NCBI RefSeq assembly: GCF_026342015.1
Contig: NZ_JAPENL010000001.1
Span: forward strand, 2,666,001-2,730,000
DNA: 64,000 bases
From: Micromonospora lupini
Lineage (GTDB): Bacteria > Actinomycetota > Actinomycetes > Mycobacteriales > Micromonosporaceae
Direction of reading: 5' to 3'
Below, one piece after another: positions 44,424 through 52,596 of this stretch. Under the pieces are notes generated by a model that was not told the origin of the DNA, searched no databases, and saw only the letters and a program-made list of their open reading frames with translations. Made by a program: the position numbers and the translations under genes. Within the stretch, counting starts at the first letter, position 1. Every line of letters starts with the position of its first letter.

Positions 44424-45869
44424 GTGAAACGCAACAGACGGCTTCTTTCCCTGGTGGCAGCGCTCACCCTGGTCGGAACGGCGATCGTGGCGGTCACCAC
44501 CTTGGCCGCCGCCCCGGCCCAGGCCGCACCGGTCACGATCCCCAACGGCACGCAGTTCACCGACACCAGCGGCAACGTGCTGCACGCGCACGGCGGTGGG
44601 GTGCTCAAGGTCGGCGACTACTACTACTGGTTCGGTGAGAACCGCAACGCCAACAACACGTTCCGGGCCGTCTCCGTCTACCGCTCCACGAACCTGCGCG
44701 ACTGGGAGTTCCGCAACAACGTGCTGACCCAGTCGTCGGCGGCGGAGCTGCAATCGGCAAACATCGAGCGGCCAAAGGTCATCTACAACGCCAGCACCGG
44801 CCGGTACGTGATGTGGATGCACAAGGAGAACGGCAGCGACTACGGCGAGGCCAGGGCCGCCGTCGCCTCCTCGGCCACCGTGGACGGCACCTACACCTAC
44901 CACGGCAGCTTCCGGCCACTGGGCAACATGTCGCGGGACATCACGCTCTACAACGACGGCGGTACCGCCTACATGATCTCCGCCGGCGACGAGAACCGCG
45001 ACCTGCTCATCTACCGCCTCACCGCCGACTACCTGACCGTGGCCACGCTGGTAGGCAACTTCTGGAACGACGGCAACCGTGAGGCACCGGCGTTGTTCAA
45101 GCGCGGTAGCACCTACTTCCTGATCACCTCGGGCCTGACCGGTTGGAGCCCGAACCAGGCCAGGTACGCCACGGCGTCAAGCATCTCCGGTCCGTGGACC
45201 GGCATGACGAACGTCGCCGACTCGACCACCTTCCGCTCCCAGTCAGCCTTCGTGCTCCCCATCCAGGGCACGTCGACGACGAGCTACCTCTACCTCGGCG
45301 ACCGCTGGGCCGGCGCGTGGGGCGGGCCGGCAAACGATTCCCAGTACGTGTGGTTGCCGATCGCCTTCCCCTCGGCCACGACCATGAGCCTGACCTGGTA
45401 TCCCACCATCACCATCGACGCCGCCACGGGCACCGTCACCGGAGAGACGCCGTCCTCCTACCGCATCACCAACCGCAACAGCGGCAAGGTGGTCGACGTG
45501 CTGGACAGGGCCACCACCGACAACGCCGAAGTCAGACAATGGTCCTGGAACGGCGGCGCGAACCAGAAGTGGGAGTTCCGCGACGCCGGCAGCGGCTACT
45601 TCCGCATCGTCAACCAGAACAGCGGCAAGTGCCTCGACGTCGCCAACGCCTCCACCGCGAACAACGCCAACGTCGTCCAGTACAGCTGCGGCGGGGGCGC
45701 CAACCAGCAGTGGCAGTGGGTCGCCACCGGCGACTACTACCAGCTGCGCGCCCGACACAGCGGCAAGTGCCTGGACGTGGTGAGCAGCGGCACCGCGGAC
45801 GGCACCGACATCACTCAGTACACCTGCGGAACCGGCACCAACCAGCAGTGGACCCGCACCCAGTCCTGA
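44424..45869 (+). CDS. Secreted GH43-type glycosidase with ricin-type (CBM13) lectin domain
   Basis: 481 aa from GTG 44424 (AAGGA ten bases upstream). Signal peptide ~1-36. GH43 five-blade propeller ~37-335 (HAHGGGVLKVGDYYYWFGEN, KVIYNASTGRYVMWMH, FRSQSAFVLPIQG), closest in style to subfamily 24 exo-beta-1,3-galactanases. C-terminal ~345-481 is a beta-trefoil with three repeats carrying QxW motifs (NQKWEF, NQQWQW, NQQWTR). It likely attacks arabinogalactan or related galactan outside the cell. Confidence 0.88.
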   Translation: MKRNRRLLSLVAALTLVGTAIVAVTTLAAAPAQAAPVTIPNGTQFTDTSGNVLHAHGGGVLKVGDYYYWFGENRNANNTFRAVSVYRSTNLRDWEFRNNVLTQSSAAELQSANIERPKVIYNASTGRYVMWMHKENGSDYGEARAAVASSATVDGTYTYHGSFRPLGNMSRDITLYNDGGTAYMISAGDENRDLLIYRLTADYLTVATLVGNFWNDGNREAPALFKRGSTYFLITSGLTGWSPNQARYATASSISGPWTGMTNVADSTTFRSQSAFVLPIQGTSTTSYLYLGDRWAGAWGGPANDSQYVWLPIAFPSATTMSLTWYPTITIDAATGTVTGETPSSYRITNRNSGKVVDVLDRATTDNAEVRQWSWNGGANQKWEFRDAGSGYFRIVNQNSGKCLDVANASTANNANVVQYSCGGGANQQWQWVATGDYYQLRARHSGKCLDVVSSGTADGTDITQYTCGTGTNQQWTRTQS

Positions 45870-45880
45870 CATCGCTGCCG

Positions 45881-46054
45881 TCAGACGAGGCGCTGGATGC
45901 GGACCTTCGGGCGCTCGTTCCTGAGGTGGCCGTGCGTGTGTTGGCGGACCTGTTCGTCCCAGACCTCCTGGTCATAGTCCGGGTCCGGTGGGATCCACCT
46001 GTGCGAGCCGTCGCTGTAGTGGAACTTCTCGTCACCCGACCGCAGGATGCTCAC
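45881..46054 (-). CDS. Small hypothetical protein, duplicate of 46951-47064
   Basis: 57 aa from GTG 46054 (MSILRSGDEKFHYSDGSHRW, IPPDPDYDQEVWDEQVRQ, ending KVRIQRLV). The first ~32 residues are almost identical to those of the small protein at 46951-47064. Directly upstream is a vestige of the same neighbouring gene (codons for RWLR-stop overlapping GTG by 4 nt). So this is a partial copy of the operon at 46951-47658. Function unknown. Confidence 0.55.
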   Translation of the reverse strand: MSILRSGDEKFHYSDGSHRWIPPDPDYDQEVWDEQVRQHTHGHLRNERPKVRIQRLV

Positions 46055-46137
46055 CGAAGCCAGCGGTGCGGGCTCTTAGCCGTGAACGGGCTGGCGTTTC
46101 TGCTGCTCGCTTCGTTCGTGCCGTATTGGATCAACTG

Positions 46138-46398
46138 ATGACGTTCCGCGTGGAGCCAGAGTCGTTGAGGCAGCTGGCGCGGGATCTGGTGGAGGGGCGT
46201 CTCCAACTTCGCGACCTCGCTATGACCGAGGTGCACTCCGACGGACTGATGGCAGGCGTCTTGGTTTACCCCGCGTCTCCCTCACCGTCCGCCTTGGGGG
46301 CAGTCGCTGAAGCACTTTGCAGCCTGTCACGAAGCGATGCAGGCCAATCAATTAGATTTCCGGCGTGGTCCCGCTTGGCACGCTTGAAAGACAAATAG
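46138..46398 (+). pseudogene. Truncated ORF with a good N-terminus
   Basis: From ATG 46138 the first ~47 residues (MTFRVEPESLRQLARDLVEG, EVHSDGLMAGVLVYPAS) look like a genuine small helical protein. From ~46275 on, the frame merely mirrors the 3' end of the minus-strand gene 46266-46769 and its composition changes. The original 3' end was probably replaced when the minus-strand gene was inserted. Confidence 0.45.
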
Positions 46399-46769
46399 AA
46401 CTTCGCGTACCCCATCCAACCGATCAGGCCGCCGATGATTATCAAAGGTATGGAAATCCACGCCGGACGATCATTTATCATGCTGCCGAAAATCAGTAGC
46501 CCGGCGAAGGCAATGATCACCACTCCGCCGAAGGCCCCCCAAAGGTCCCGACGTCGCTCACCTTCATCCTCGATCAGGTGCAGAACTCGCTCATCGACGT
46601 ACCTTGCAAGAGCTTCCCTGGATTCACTTCCTTCAGGCAAAGCGTTGTAGATTTCTAAATCTTCCTTCACTTCTTTCCGGGGATTGCGCGAGCGGAACGG
46701 ATTCTGAACTAGAGCCACGGCGAGGGCTAAAGCAGCTACGGCAACCTTGGTCGCGATATCCCAGTTCAT
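46266..46769 (-). CDS. Membrane protein of unknown function
   Basis: 167 aa. TM helices at ~5-22, ~80-97 and ~103-123 (VVIIAFAGLLIFGSMI, WISIPLIIIGGLIGWMGYAKFY), with a charged segment between the first two and a hydrophilic C-terminus. Base composition is clearly AT-richer than in neighbours, a sign of recent acquisition. The region upstream (46770-46950) contains its promoter and nothing else recognised. Confidence 0.65.
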   Translation of the reverse strand: MNWDIATKVAVAALALAVALVQNPFRSRNPRKEVKEDLEIYNALPEGSESREALARYVDERVLHLIEDEGERRRDLWGAFGGVVIIAFAGLLIFGSMINDRPAWISIPLIIIGGLIGWMGYAKFYLSFKRAKRDHAGNLIDWPASLRDRLQSASATAPKADGEGDAG

Positions 46770-46950
46770 ATCGAAATATTAGCAGTCTTTCTCCATAGGC
46801 CCAGGCCAGCTCGAACGCCCTCGCCCATGCACTATTACGGGTTCTTGGCTGAACCGGTACACGCACGCCACAGGCGAACGTGGCCGCCGGGTGCTGGCAT
46901 CATTCGCTACCTTTCGCTGCCTCCCGGCCAGCATTGATCCACAGAAATGA

Positions 46951-47064
46951 CTACAGGCCCCACAATTTCCAGACCTCCTGGTCGTAGTCCGGGTCCGGTG
47001 GGATCCACTTGTGCGAGCCGTCGCTGTAGTGGAACTTCTCATCGCCAGGCCGCAGGATGCTCAC
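46951..47064 (-). CDS. Tiny hypothetical protein, last of four overlapping genes
   Basis: 37 aa (MSILRPGDEKFHYSDGSHKW, ending VWKLWGL) from GTG 47064, which overlaps the upstream stop as GTGA. It shares its first ~32 codons with 45881-46054, then diverges and stops, so it is truncated relative to that copy. Function unknown. Confidence 0.5.
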   Translation of the reverse strand: MSILRPGDEKFHYSDGSHKWIPPDPDYDQEVWKLWGL

Positions 47065-47279
47065 CGAAGCCAGCCGAGGAAACGTCTGTGCAGTGCATCC
47101 GCCGGCACCCAGGTCAGGTCCTCGGAGGCCCGCACCAGCTGGGCACCTAGGTAGAGAGCCAGGGAGATCGGAGCATCGTCAAACTCGGCGCGTAGCTCGC
47201 GCTGACGCGCGCGGCAGGGCCAGGGCGTATGGCAGCCGCCGCAGCTCCAGATCGGCAGCACCGGGCCGTGCATGGTCAT
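47061..47279 (-). CDS. Small Cys-rich protein, paralogue of 4967-5233
   Basis: 72 aa from ATG 47279 (MTMHGPVLPIW). Carries CGGCHTPWPC, then ISLALYLGAQLVRASEDL and RRFLGWLR at the end, matching the protein at 4967-5233. Third gene of a four-gene chain in which each start overlaps the previous stop by 4 nt. Possibly a metal-binding accessory; no enzymatic motif is visible. Confidence 0.65.
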   Translation of the reverse strand: MTMHGPVLPIWSCGGCHTPWPCRARQRELRAEFDDAPISLALYLGAQLVRASEDLTWVPADALHRRFLGWLR

Positions 47280-47455
47280 GCGCGGCCTCCGAGCAGCGCC
47301 GCCGTCATCGACCGCGCCTGCCGGCTGGTCGCCCAGTCCACTGACCGGCATGGGTACGGCGTGATCCGCGACCACCACGCCCGACAGCCGGTGCAAAGGC
47401 CGCTTTTCCCGTGCAGACATACGACCAGGATTTGCCGCTCGGCGTCGTTGCTCAC
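47276..47455 (-). CDS. Small Cys/His-containing protein
   Basis: 59 aa from GTG 47455, GGAGGAACA upstream (strong ribosome binding site). Contains VCLHGKSGLCTGCRAWWSRI and a C-terminal ATSRQARSMTAALLGG. The spaced C, H, C, C could bind a metal. It overlaps both neighbours by 4 nt. No family recognised. Confidence 0.6.
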   Translation of the reverse strand: MSNDAERQILVVCLHGKSGLCTGCRAWWSRITPYPCRSVDWATSRQARSMTAALLGGRA

Positions 47456-47658
47456 TGTTCCTCCTCGGCGGGCCAGTGCCCCCGATTGATCGGAATGCGA
47501 TGTCGGCTGCGACAGGGCAGCTCCGCCCCACAGCGGCAAATCCAGCTCCACTTCCGCCACGACCAAACCGGGCGGTGTCGCCGCGCCAGGGTCATCGCGA
47601 CGGCGATCAGGTACTGGTCGTAGGTAACGCGTCGCCGTGGTGGTGTCCTGTCCCGCAT
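47452..47658 (-). CDS. Small protein with a Cys pair, first of four overlapping genes
   Basis: 68 aa from ATG 47658 (MRDRTPPRRRVTYDQYLIAV). Contains WSWICRCGAELPCRSRH with three Cys, and an acidic C-terminus. It is divergent from the XRE gene at 47861, with ~200 bp of shared control region. No family recognised, but the architecture resembles the tiny genes next to other XRE regulators of this group. Confidence 0.55.
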   Translation of the reverse strand: MRDRTPPRRRVTYDQYLIAVAMTLARRHRPVWSWRKWSWICRCGAELPCRSRHRIPINRGHWPAEEEQ

Positions 47659-47860
47659 CACTGGCTCCCTCCACCGGGCAGCACTCCATGGCCGACCTCG
47701 AAACGACGGGACCGGATCTGGAACGTTCGGTGACTGCGACGCTACGATCACGACGGCGGCGGTTGGACTCACCCGCAGTACGAGTGAGCAGGCCGGATGA
47801 GCTGCCGCAGCATCGGTTTCACGGCGGAACGTCGACCACGGGTCAACGTAGGGATGACGG

Positions 47861-48988
47861 ATGACAGGTCGCGGACGATCAGCACCACATCGTGGCCAGG
47901 TGACCGGCTACCTGTTCAAGCTGATCCGGGAGTCCATCCCGCTCACCCAGGAGCAGCTCGCCGTCGACCTGGACGTCGATCGCGTGACCGTGCAGAGCTG
48001 GGAATCCGGGCGCCGACCATTCACCGCGGTACCGCTCGGGCAGGCGATCGCCGTCCGACGCCGGCTCGGACGGCTCGGCGCAAACACACTCCTGCTCGCA
48101 GCATTTGACGACGCCGCGGAGGCGGATCTGATCCTCGCCGCCGTCCTCACCGAGCAGGTGGGCCGCTGCGACATCGCCGAACAGCCGCTGGGTTGGTCCG
48201 TACTCACGCACCGTCTGACCGACTTGATCCTCTGGGCCGTCCTCGGGCAGACACCGACCTTCGCCAGAGGGCTACCCATCGCCCATCCCCGGCGGGGTCC
48301 AGTCGCCTCCGGGCCGACCCTGCCCGTCGACGAGCAACGTACGTTCTTCGCTCACCTTCACGTACTCGCCGAACGCGCCGCAGCCGGACGGCACAGGAAC
48401 GTGCTGCTGCACCGGCAAGCCTGCTTCCTCGCCGGCATGGACCCCACCAAGGCAGCAGCAGGTTGGCTCACCCAGACCACCCCCCGAGCACACCGCACGA
48501 CCACCTTCCGCACCTGGTCACCGCTGTGGCCCGACGCCCGCTCCGTCGTCACGTCCCTCGCCAACCAGGGTGACCCGGAGCCGTTACGAGACTTCATCGC
48601 TCGCGCACATCCCGATGACGCCTGCGAGCGAGCGGCTCTCAACTACTCGGCTTACTGGGTGGGCGAGATCCCGTACCGCCACCGCGACGACTCCTTCATG
48701 CCCGACGCGCTCGTCGACTGGCACGGCTCAGTCCTTCTTCGGCACCTGGTCCACCGCCTCGAACCAGGGCACCCCTTCATCGACCTCAACATCCACAACA
48801 TCTGGGCTCTGCTTGCCGCACGACGTGGTCTCGCTCTCGACAACCCCGCCGCGACTCGGGCGCTCCTCGACCGCAGTGTCCCGCTCCTGGACAGTGACCG
48901 GATCTCCGCGCAGTCGCGGCAGGAACTAACCTCAATCGTCTACAGCCTGCGGGCGGACGGACACACCGGCACAGGGACGGGCAGATGA
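47861..48988 (+). CDS. XRE-family regulator with C-terminal helical domain
   Basis: 375 aa. HTH ~15-70 (LTQEQLAVDLDVDRVTVQSW, then SGRRPFTAVPL). The remaining ~300 residues are helical, with no assigned domain, as in the actinobacterial regulators encoded just before HD-domain phosphohydrolases. It overlaps the HD gene by 4 nt (ATGA). Confidence 0.85.
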   Translation: MTGRGRSAPHRGQVTGYLFKLIRESIPLTQEQLAVDLDVDRVTVQSWESGRRPFTAVPLGQAIAVRRRLGRLGANTLLLAAFDDAAEADLILAAVLTEQVGRCDIAEQPLGWSVLTHRLTDLILWAVLGQTPTFARGLPIAHPRRGPVASGPTLPVDEQRTFFAHLHVLAERAAAGRHRNVLLHRQACFLAGMDPTKAAAGWLTQTTPRAHRTTTFRTWSPLWPDARSVVTSLANQGDPEPLRDFIARAHPDDACERAALNYSAYWVGEIPYRHRDDSFMPDALVDWHGSVLLRHLVHRLEPGHPFIDLNIHNIWALLAARRGLALDNPAATRALLDRSVPLLDSDRISAQSRQELTSIVYSLRADGHTGTGTGR

Positions 48989-49563
48989 CCGACGACCATG
49001 ACGCCACCGGAGCGATGAACTTCATCTTCGAAGCCGGCGTCCTCAAACGCGCCGCCCGGACCGGCTGGTGGTTCGCCGGCGTCAAGCAACCCGAGTCCAT
49101 CGCCGAGCACTCCTTCCGAACGACGCTCATCGGAATGATGCTCGCCGCCATGGAGGGCGCCGACCCAGCCCGAGTGTCGATGCTCTGCACCCTGCACGAC
49201 ACTCAGGAAACCCGAATCACCGACATCCCACACATCGCCAAGCGCTATCTCACCGCCGTACCCAACACCGCCGTCACCGCCGACCAGGTCGCCGCCTGCC
49301 CACCGGCCGTCGCCGAAGTCATCACCGCCGCGGTCGCCGAATACGAAGCTGGCGAGACACTGGAGGCGGTCGTTGCTCGTGATGCTGACAAGCTGGAATG
49401 CCTCGTCCAAGCCGTCGAGTACCGCCACCAAGGCATCGACAACGTGCAGCGCTGGATCGACAGCTCGCGGGCCGCGCTGAAGACTGCCAGCGCCCACCGC
49501 CTTGCCGACGCCGCCCTCAGCGGACAACCCCTGGCCTGGCTCACTCCCCCGGCGAAGGAGTAA
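48985..49563 (+). CDS. HD-domain phosphohydrolase (YfbR/HDDC2-like)
   Basis: 192 aa. HD metal-binding pattern: ESIAEHSFRTTLIGMMLA (His), CTLHDTQETRITDI (His-Asp), and ARDADKLECLVQAVEY (Asp). Such proteins are 5'-deoxynucleotidases. It is translated in step with the XRE gene. Possible role in nucleotide pool control; specific partner unknown. Confidence 0.9.
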   Translation: MTDDHDATGAMNFIFEAGVLKRAARTGWWFAGVKQPESIAEHSFRTTLIGMMLAAMEGADPARVSMLCTLHDTQETRITDIPHIAKRYLTAVPNTAVTADQVAACPPAVAEVITAAVAEYEAGETLEAVVARDADKLECLVQAVEYRHQGIDNVQRWIDSSRAALKTASAHRLADAALSGQPLAWLTPPAKE

Positions 49564-49875
49564 GCGTTTCAACACTTGGCGTTGCATTGATCCAAAGCAG
49601 AGGCGTAGTCGGGCAATAGGGACGACTAACCTCCTAAGCTGCTGCGACGCCTGGCATTAACGGTCAAGAGTAGGCAGCGCAGGTCCTCCTCCTACGACCC
49701 AAAAACGGGATGATCTTGGGAAGCTGCTCGACCATCAACGGGCGCCCAGTCTTCCAAATGCTTACTGCCAGGCAGATGATGCGGGCACAACGTGCGCCTA
49801 GCTTCTTCGGAAGGCAACCCAGCCTCTGCCGCAATCCATCGACGCCCGATGGCGGCCGCCCTGATGCTAACGCAG
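49564..49875. other. Gene-free stretch of about 310 bp
   Basis: It holds no convincing gene, hairpin or repeat. Third-position statistics and frames on both strands look random, and it is AT-richer than the core genome. A short minus-strand frame reads plausibly (WIAAEAGLPSEEARRTL) but has no start and poor codon use, so I treat it as decay or spacer. Confidence 0.5.
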
Positions 49876-50598
49876 TTAGTCGCCTAGGATCAGCCGTGAC
49901 AGCGAGTGAGTCGACGCCCTGCGAGGCATGATCAGTGCCCCTGGATCCTCACGCGCCCATGTTTCGAGGTCAGCCCACGTCGGTGCGAGTCGCTCTGCCA
50001 AGTTGTCTGTTCGTCCGAGTGCATCGACAGCCCGACCAGCCGCAAGGTATGTCGTTCTGGCGTGCAGCAGGGCGTCGCACAAGACTAGATCCTCCAGAAG
50101 GATCGAGATGTCCCTACCCGTTACTTGGGAAGTTGCGAGGATAGGTCCCACCCATGCTTCGCCCTCCGGTAGAACGACCCGGCCAGCCGGTCGAGGATGT
50201 CCAGCAAGGCCGCAGTGTTGGCTGTATTGCGTGCCGTCGAACCCGCCCGCCCGCCGCAACGCCGACGGTTTGAACTCGCTCGACGGACTAGCGAAGTCTC
50301 CATCCGAGGTGCCTAGCCAACGAGCAGCACCGGATGAGTCGTTCGCGAAGAAATCAAGCAAGTGAAAGACCTCGATGAGCTGCCGGTGAAGGGCAAGGCT
50401 CGCGTAGTAGTTGGTCTTGCCGGCTAGATCGACCGAACCGAGGATCAGTTCTCCAGCCATCTGCGTCACGATGCCGATGGCGCGTGCCTCAGCCGGGTCT
50501 GACCTCTTGCTACGCAACATCGTGCCGACAGCAAGCAGCGCATCACCAGTAGCTCGCCCTAGCGTTGCTCGATCCTCAGTGGAGTAGATGTCACCCAT
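49876..50598 (-). CDS. Hypothetical protein
   Basis: 240 aa from ATG 50598. Largely helical: RATGDALLAVGTMLRSKRSD, LALHRQLIEVFHLLDFFAND, and SRLILGD at the end. Resembles the uncharacterised phage- or island-associated proteins with a conserved His-Arg-Gln-Leu-Ile-Glu helix. The base composition is lower in G/C than the core genes. No catalytic motif assigned. Confidence 0.6.
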   Translation of the reverse strand: MGDIYSTEDRATLGRATGDALLAVGTMLRSKRSDPAEARAIGIVTQMAGELILGSVDLAGKTNYYASLALHRQLIEVFHLLDFFANDSSGAARWLGTSDGDFASPSSEFKPSALRRAGGFDGTQYSQHCGLAGHPRPAGRVVLPEGEAWVGPILATSQVTGRDISILLEDLVLCDALLHARTTYLAAGRAVDALGRTDNLAERLAPTWADLETWAREDPGALIMPRRASTHSLSRLILGD

Positions 50599-50820
50599 AG
50601 ACTGAGGATGCCATGCGCGACTTGGTCTCCAGCTCAGCCGACAACCTCGAATATTCGGCATGACTGCATTACTAGTCCGCCCCATATGAACGGAAGATCC
50701 GATATGCGGCTCTCGCGTAAAAACTCTCAGTCGGGTTTGCTACAGCGGATCTCAGACGTTTACTTTCGACGGTAGAGCGTCTACTTTTACTCTCCCTGTT
50801 TCCTACAGGAAGGACTACAA

Positions 50821-51468
50821 GTGGGTCACTACGGCTACCGACTCTTCTTGGTGCGAGTCAGGGATGGCATGAGCCGAAAGAATCTGGATTTCGGCGACAT
50901 CGAAGATCGGCACTTCGCGGATATTCTGCAACCCGACATTGCTGACAGCATCAATGAGACGCTTAAGCTCGAAGACCCGCCGAAAATCCTTGAGAACGGA
51001 TCATCAGCCCCACCTACTGGCTCGGTGGTGCGATTCACCGCCTTGGACCGCAAAAACTATGAACTTCGCCTTGACTTCTTCCATGGTCCATTCGGCGACG
51101 GTGGCACCCTCATCGACCCTGAGGGAGAGGATGAGGACCAAGATGTCGAGGGCCGGGCTCTCTCGAACCCGTACCGCGCGATTCTCTGGCTTCCAGAAAA
51201 GGGCACCGCTGGAATCCTTGCCGTCGAAGCTAGGGGGAGGGCATGCCCATATAGGCGAATCCTGGGGAGCCTCAAATACCTACAGTCCACGACTCATCGC
51301 CTCTTTGTCGAAGCAGGTGTTGCCGACAGAGCGGCGGTTGCTCACTTCATTCGCAATGGCATAGTCCGTGAGCTAGAGGTCACCTCTCACGGAACAGCGC
51401 GAGATGGTGACGTACTAGCAGACCGTGTAAAGATGGTCGTAAAAATCAGCGGAGCGTCCAAGCTATGA
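50821..51468 (+). CDS. Hypothetical protein of low-GC origin
   Basis: 215 aa from GTG 50821, with AAGGA upstream. Acidic, with VVRFTALDRKNYELRLDFFH, NPYRAILWLPEKGTAGILAV, RACPYRRILGSLKYL and a C-terminal MVVKISGASKL. Not recognised; no nuclease or transmembrane signature. Codon use differs from neighbours, suggesting transfer. It is coupled to a downstream 31-codon frame by an ATGA overlap. The 220 bp upstream are AT-rich and probably hold its promoter. Confidence 0.65.
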   Translation: MGHYGYRLFLVRVRDGMSRKNLDFGDIEDRHFADILQPDIADSINETLKLEDPPKILENGSSAPPTGSVVRFTALDRKNYELRLDFFHGPFGDGGTLIDPEGEDEDQDVEGRALSNPYRAILWLPEKGTAGILAVEARGRACPYRRILGSLKYLQSTTHRLFVEAGVADRAAVAHFIRNGIVRELEVTSHGTARDGDVLADRVKMVVKISGASKL

Positions 51469-51560
51469 CAACACCAACATCGCCGCCCCGCTGCCGCGCC
51501 GTCACCCGCGAGGGCGCTCATTGCCCCATCAGCCCACGCCCGTCGGGCCGTCAGGTATAG
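51465..51560 (+). CDS. Coupled short ORF (31 aa)
   Basis: ATG 51465 overlaps the TGA of the preceding gene (ATGA). It encodes MTTPTSPPRCRAVTREGAHC then PISPRPSGRQV, with a C-x(8)-C pair. It could be the remaining start of a longer, truncated gene: it ends ~150 bp before the tRNA-like fragment. Low confidence that it is functional. Confidence 0.3.
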   Translation: MTTPTSPPRCRAVTREGAHCPISPRPSGRQV

Positions 51561-51706
51561 AGAGCCCGACATCGTCGGCAAGTTCGGCCGCTGGCTTCAC
51601 TCGGGTGGTTGCGTGGCTGCGCCACGGGAGTGCCCACGCCAAGGACTCCCTGCTGTCGCCGCCCCGACAATTGATCTTCGCGGGGCGGTTTCCGCTTTCG
51701 GTGAAG

Positions 51707-51751
51707 GGTGGGCGCGGCAGGTTTCGAACCTGCGACCCCTCGCTTGTAAGG
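51707..51751 (-). other. 3' tRNA-like fragment, candidate attachment site
   Basis: On the minus strand: TTACAAGCGAGGGGTC, then the perfect T-arm GCAGGTTCGAAACCTGC, then CGCGCCC and A-CC. This is the anticodon loop (TAC) plus T-arm and acceptor 3' strand of a tRNA-Val-like gene. The 5' acceptor and D-arm do not match, and the anticodon stem has a mismatch. Integrative elements insert at tRNA 3' ends and leave such fragments. The element's early genes begin just to the right, so this is a likely att site. The surrounding 51561-51855 has no other gene. Confidence 0.6.
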
Positions 51752-51855
51752 AGAGTTGCGCTGAACGACTAAGCGCGAGCGTGTGACTAGGGCCGCAGGG
51801 GCAACGAGAAACGCATAAGCGGGTGCTCGCTGGCAGGTCCCCTGAGGCGGCATGG

Positions 51856-52344
51856 TCAGACCGCCTCGGCTCCGGCCGGGGGCTCCTGCGGCTCCTGGGC
51901 GGCCTCGTCGACCTGGGCGGGGTTTGCCGCTGCGGGTCGGCCGGCGAGCTGGGCACGCAGGAGTCCCCGCAGCGCGTCGCGCTCGGCGGTCGAATAGCGG
52001 TCGTCCTGAAGCATCGCCAGGATGTCCTCCGTGGCGGGGTCGTACCGGCGCCACCGGACCCGCTCGGGCGGTAGGCCCATCTCGTCGCGGGTGACGAGGC
52101 CGAGGGCTACGGGGATCTCGCGGGGGTCGAGGCCGGGGATGGCGACGACGATCGCGCGGACGGTTTCCAGCTTCGGGATTTCCCTGGCGTTTTCGAGGCG
52201 CTGGATGGTCGCGCGGCCGATGCCGCACCTCTCGGCAAGTTGACCTTGGGTCAGGCCGGCGTCTAGGCGGGCTTGGGCGATGAGTAGCCCGAGGCGTTCG
52301 TAGGGGTTTTCGGGGCTCTCGTCGCCGCCCGCGCCCGCCTGCAT
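51856..52344 (-). CDS. XRE-type repressor of the integrated element
   Basis: 162 aa from ATG 52344. HTH ~15-70 (LGLLIAQARLDAGLTQGQLA, IGRATIQRLENAREIPK). The C-terminus is acidic and Ala/Pro-rich. It diverges from the Cro-like gene at 52553 with four 16-bp operators in and beside the gap. It is the natural candidate for the element's immunity or maintenance repressor. Confidence 0.8.
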   Translation of the reverse strand: MQAGAGGDESPENPYERLGLLIAQARLDAGLTQGQLAERCGIGRATIQRLENAREIPKLETVRAIVVAIPGLDPREIPVALGLVTRDEMGLPPERVRWRRYDPATEDILAMLQDDRYSTAERDALRGLLRAQLAGRPAAANPAQVDEAAQEPQEPPAGAEAV

Positions 52345-52395
52345 GGTCGCACCATACGGCCGGCCCTCACGCCTGTCATGTACCACCACAGGTAT

Positions 52396-52596
52396 GTATC
52401 GCGCGTGATGCGCGAACAAGCCACGCGTCTGGTAGATCGACCCCCCGCTAATCGCATTCATTTGGATGACTATAGGACGGGCAGACCACCCGATCGGGTA
52501 CATCCCGCGTGTCCCGTTGCGCATCACGCATGATGCCGGCAAGGTGTGCATCATGGGTGATACACAAACGCTGGAACGGGGCATCACGCCTGATGC
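52396..52596. promoter_or_regulatory. Four operators of the form GCATCAcgcNTGATGC
   Basis: The 16-bp dyads are GTATCGCGCGTGATGC (52396-52411), GCATCACGCATGATGC (52521-52536, perfect palindrome outside the centre), GCATCATGGGTGATAC (52548-52563, containing the ATG of the Cro-like gene) and GCATCACGCCTGATGC (52581-52596, inside that gene). They sit between the divergent repressor and Cro-like genes, so binding would block both the start and the early transcription of the rightward operon. Confidence 0.75.

Noticed and set aside
49710..49931. 73-codon plus-strand frame
   Set aside because: Poor codon bias, Ser/Arg-rich, overlaps the end of the gene at 49876.
51707..51790. Complete tRNA gene
   Set aside because: The T-arm and acceptor 3' strand are fine, but the 5' acceptor strand and D-arm do not pair properly; only the 3' half is credible.
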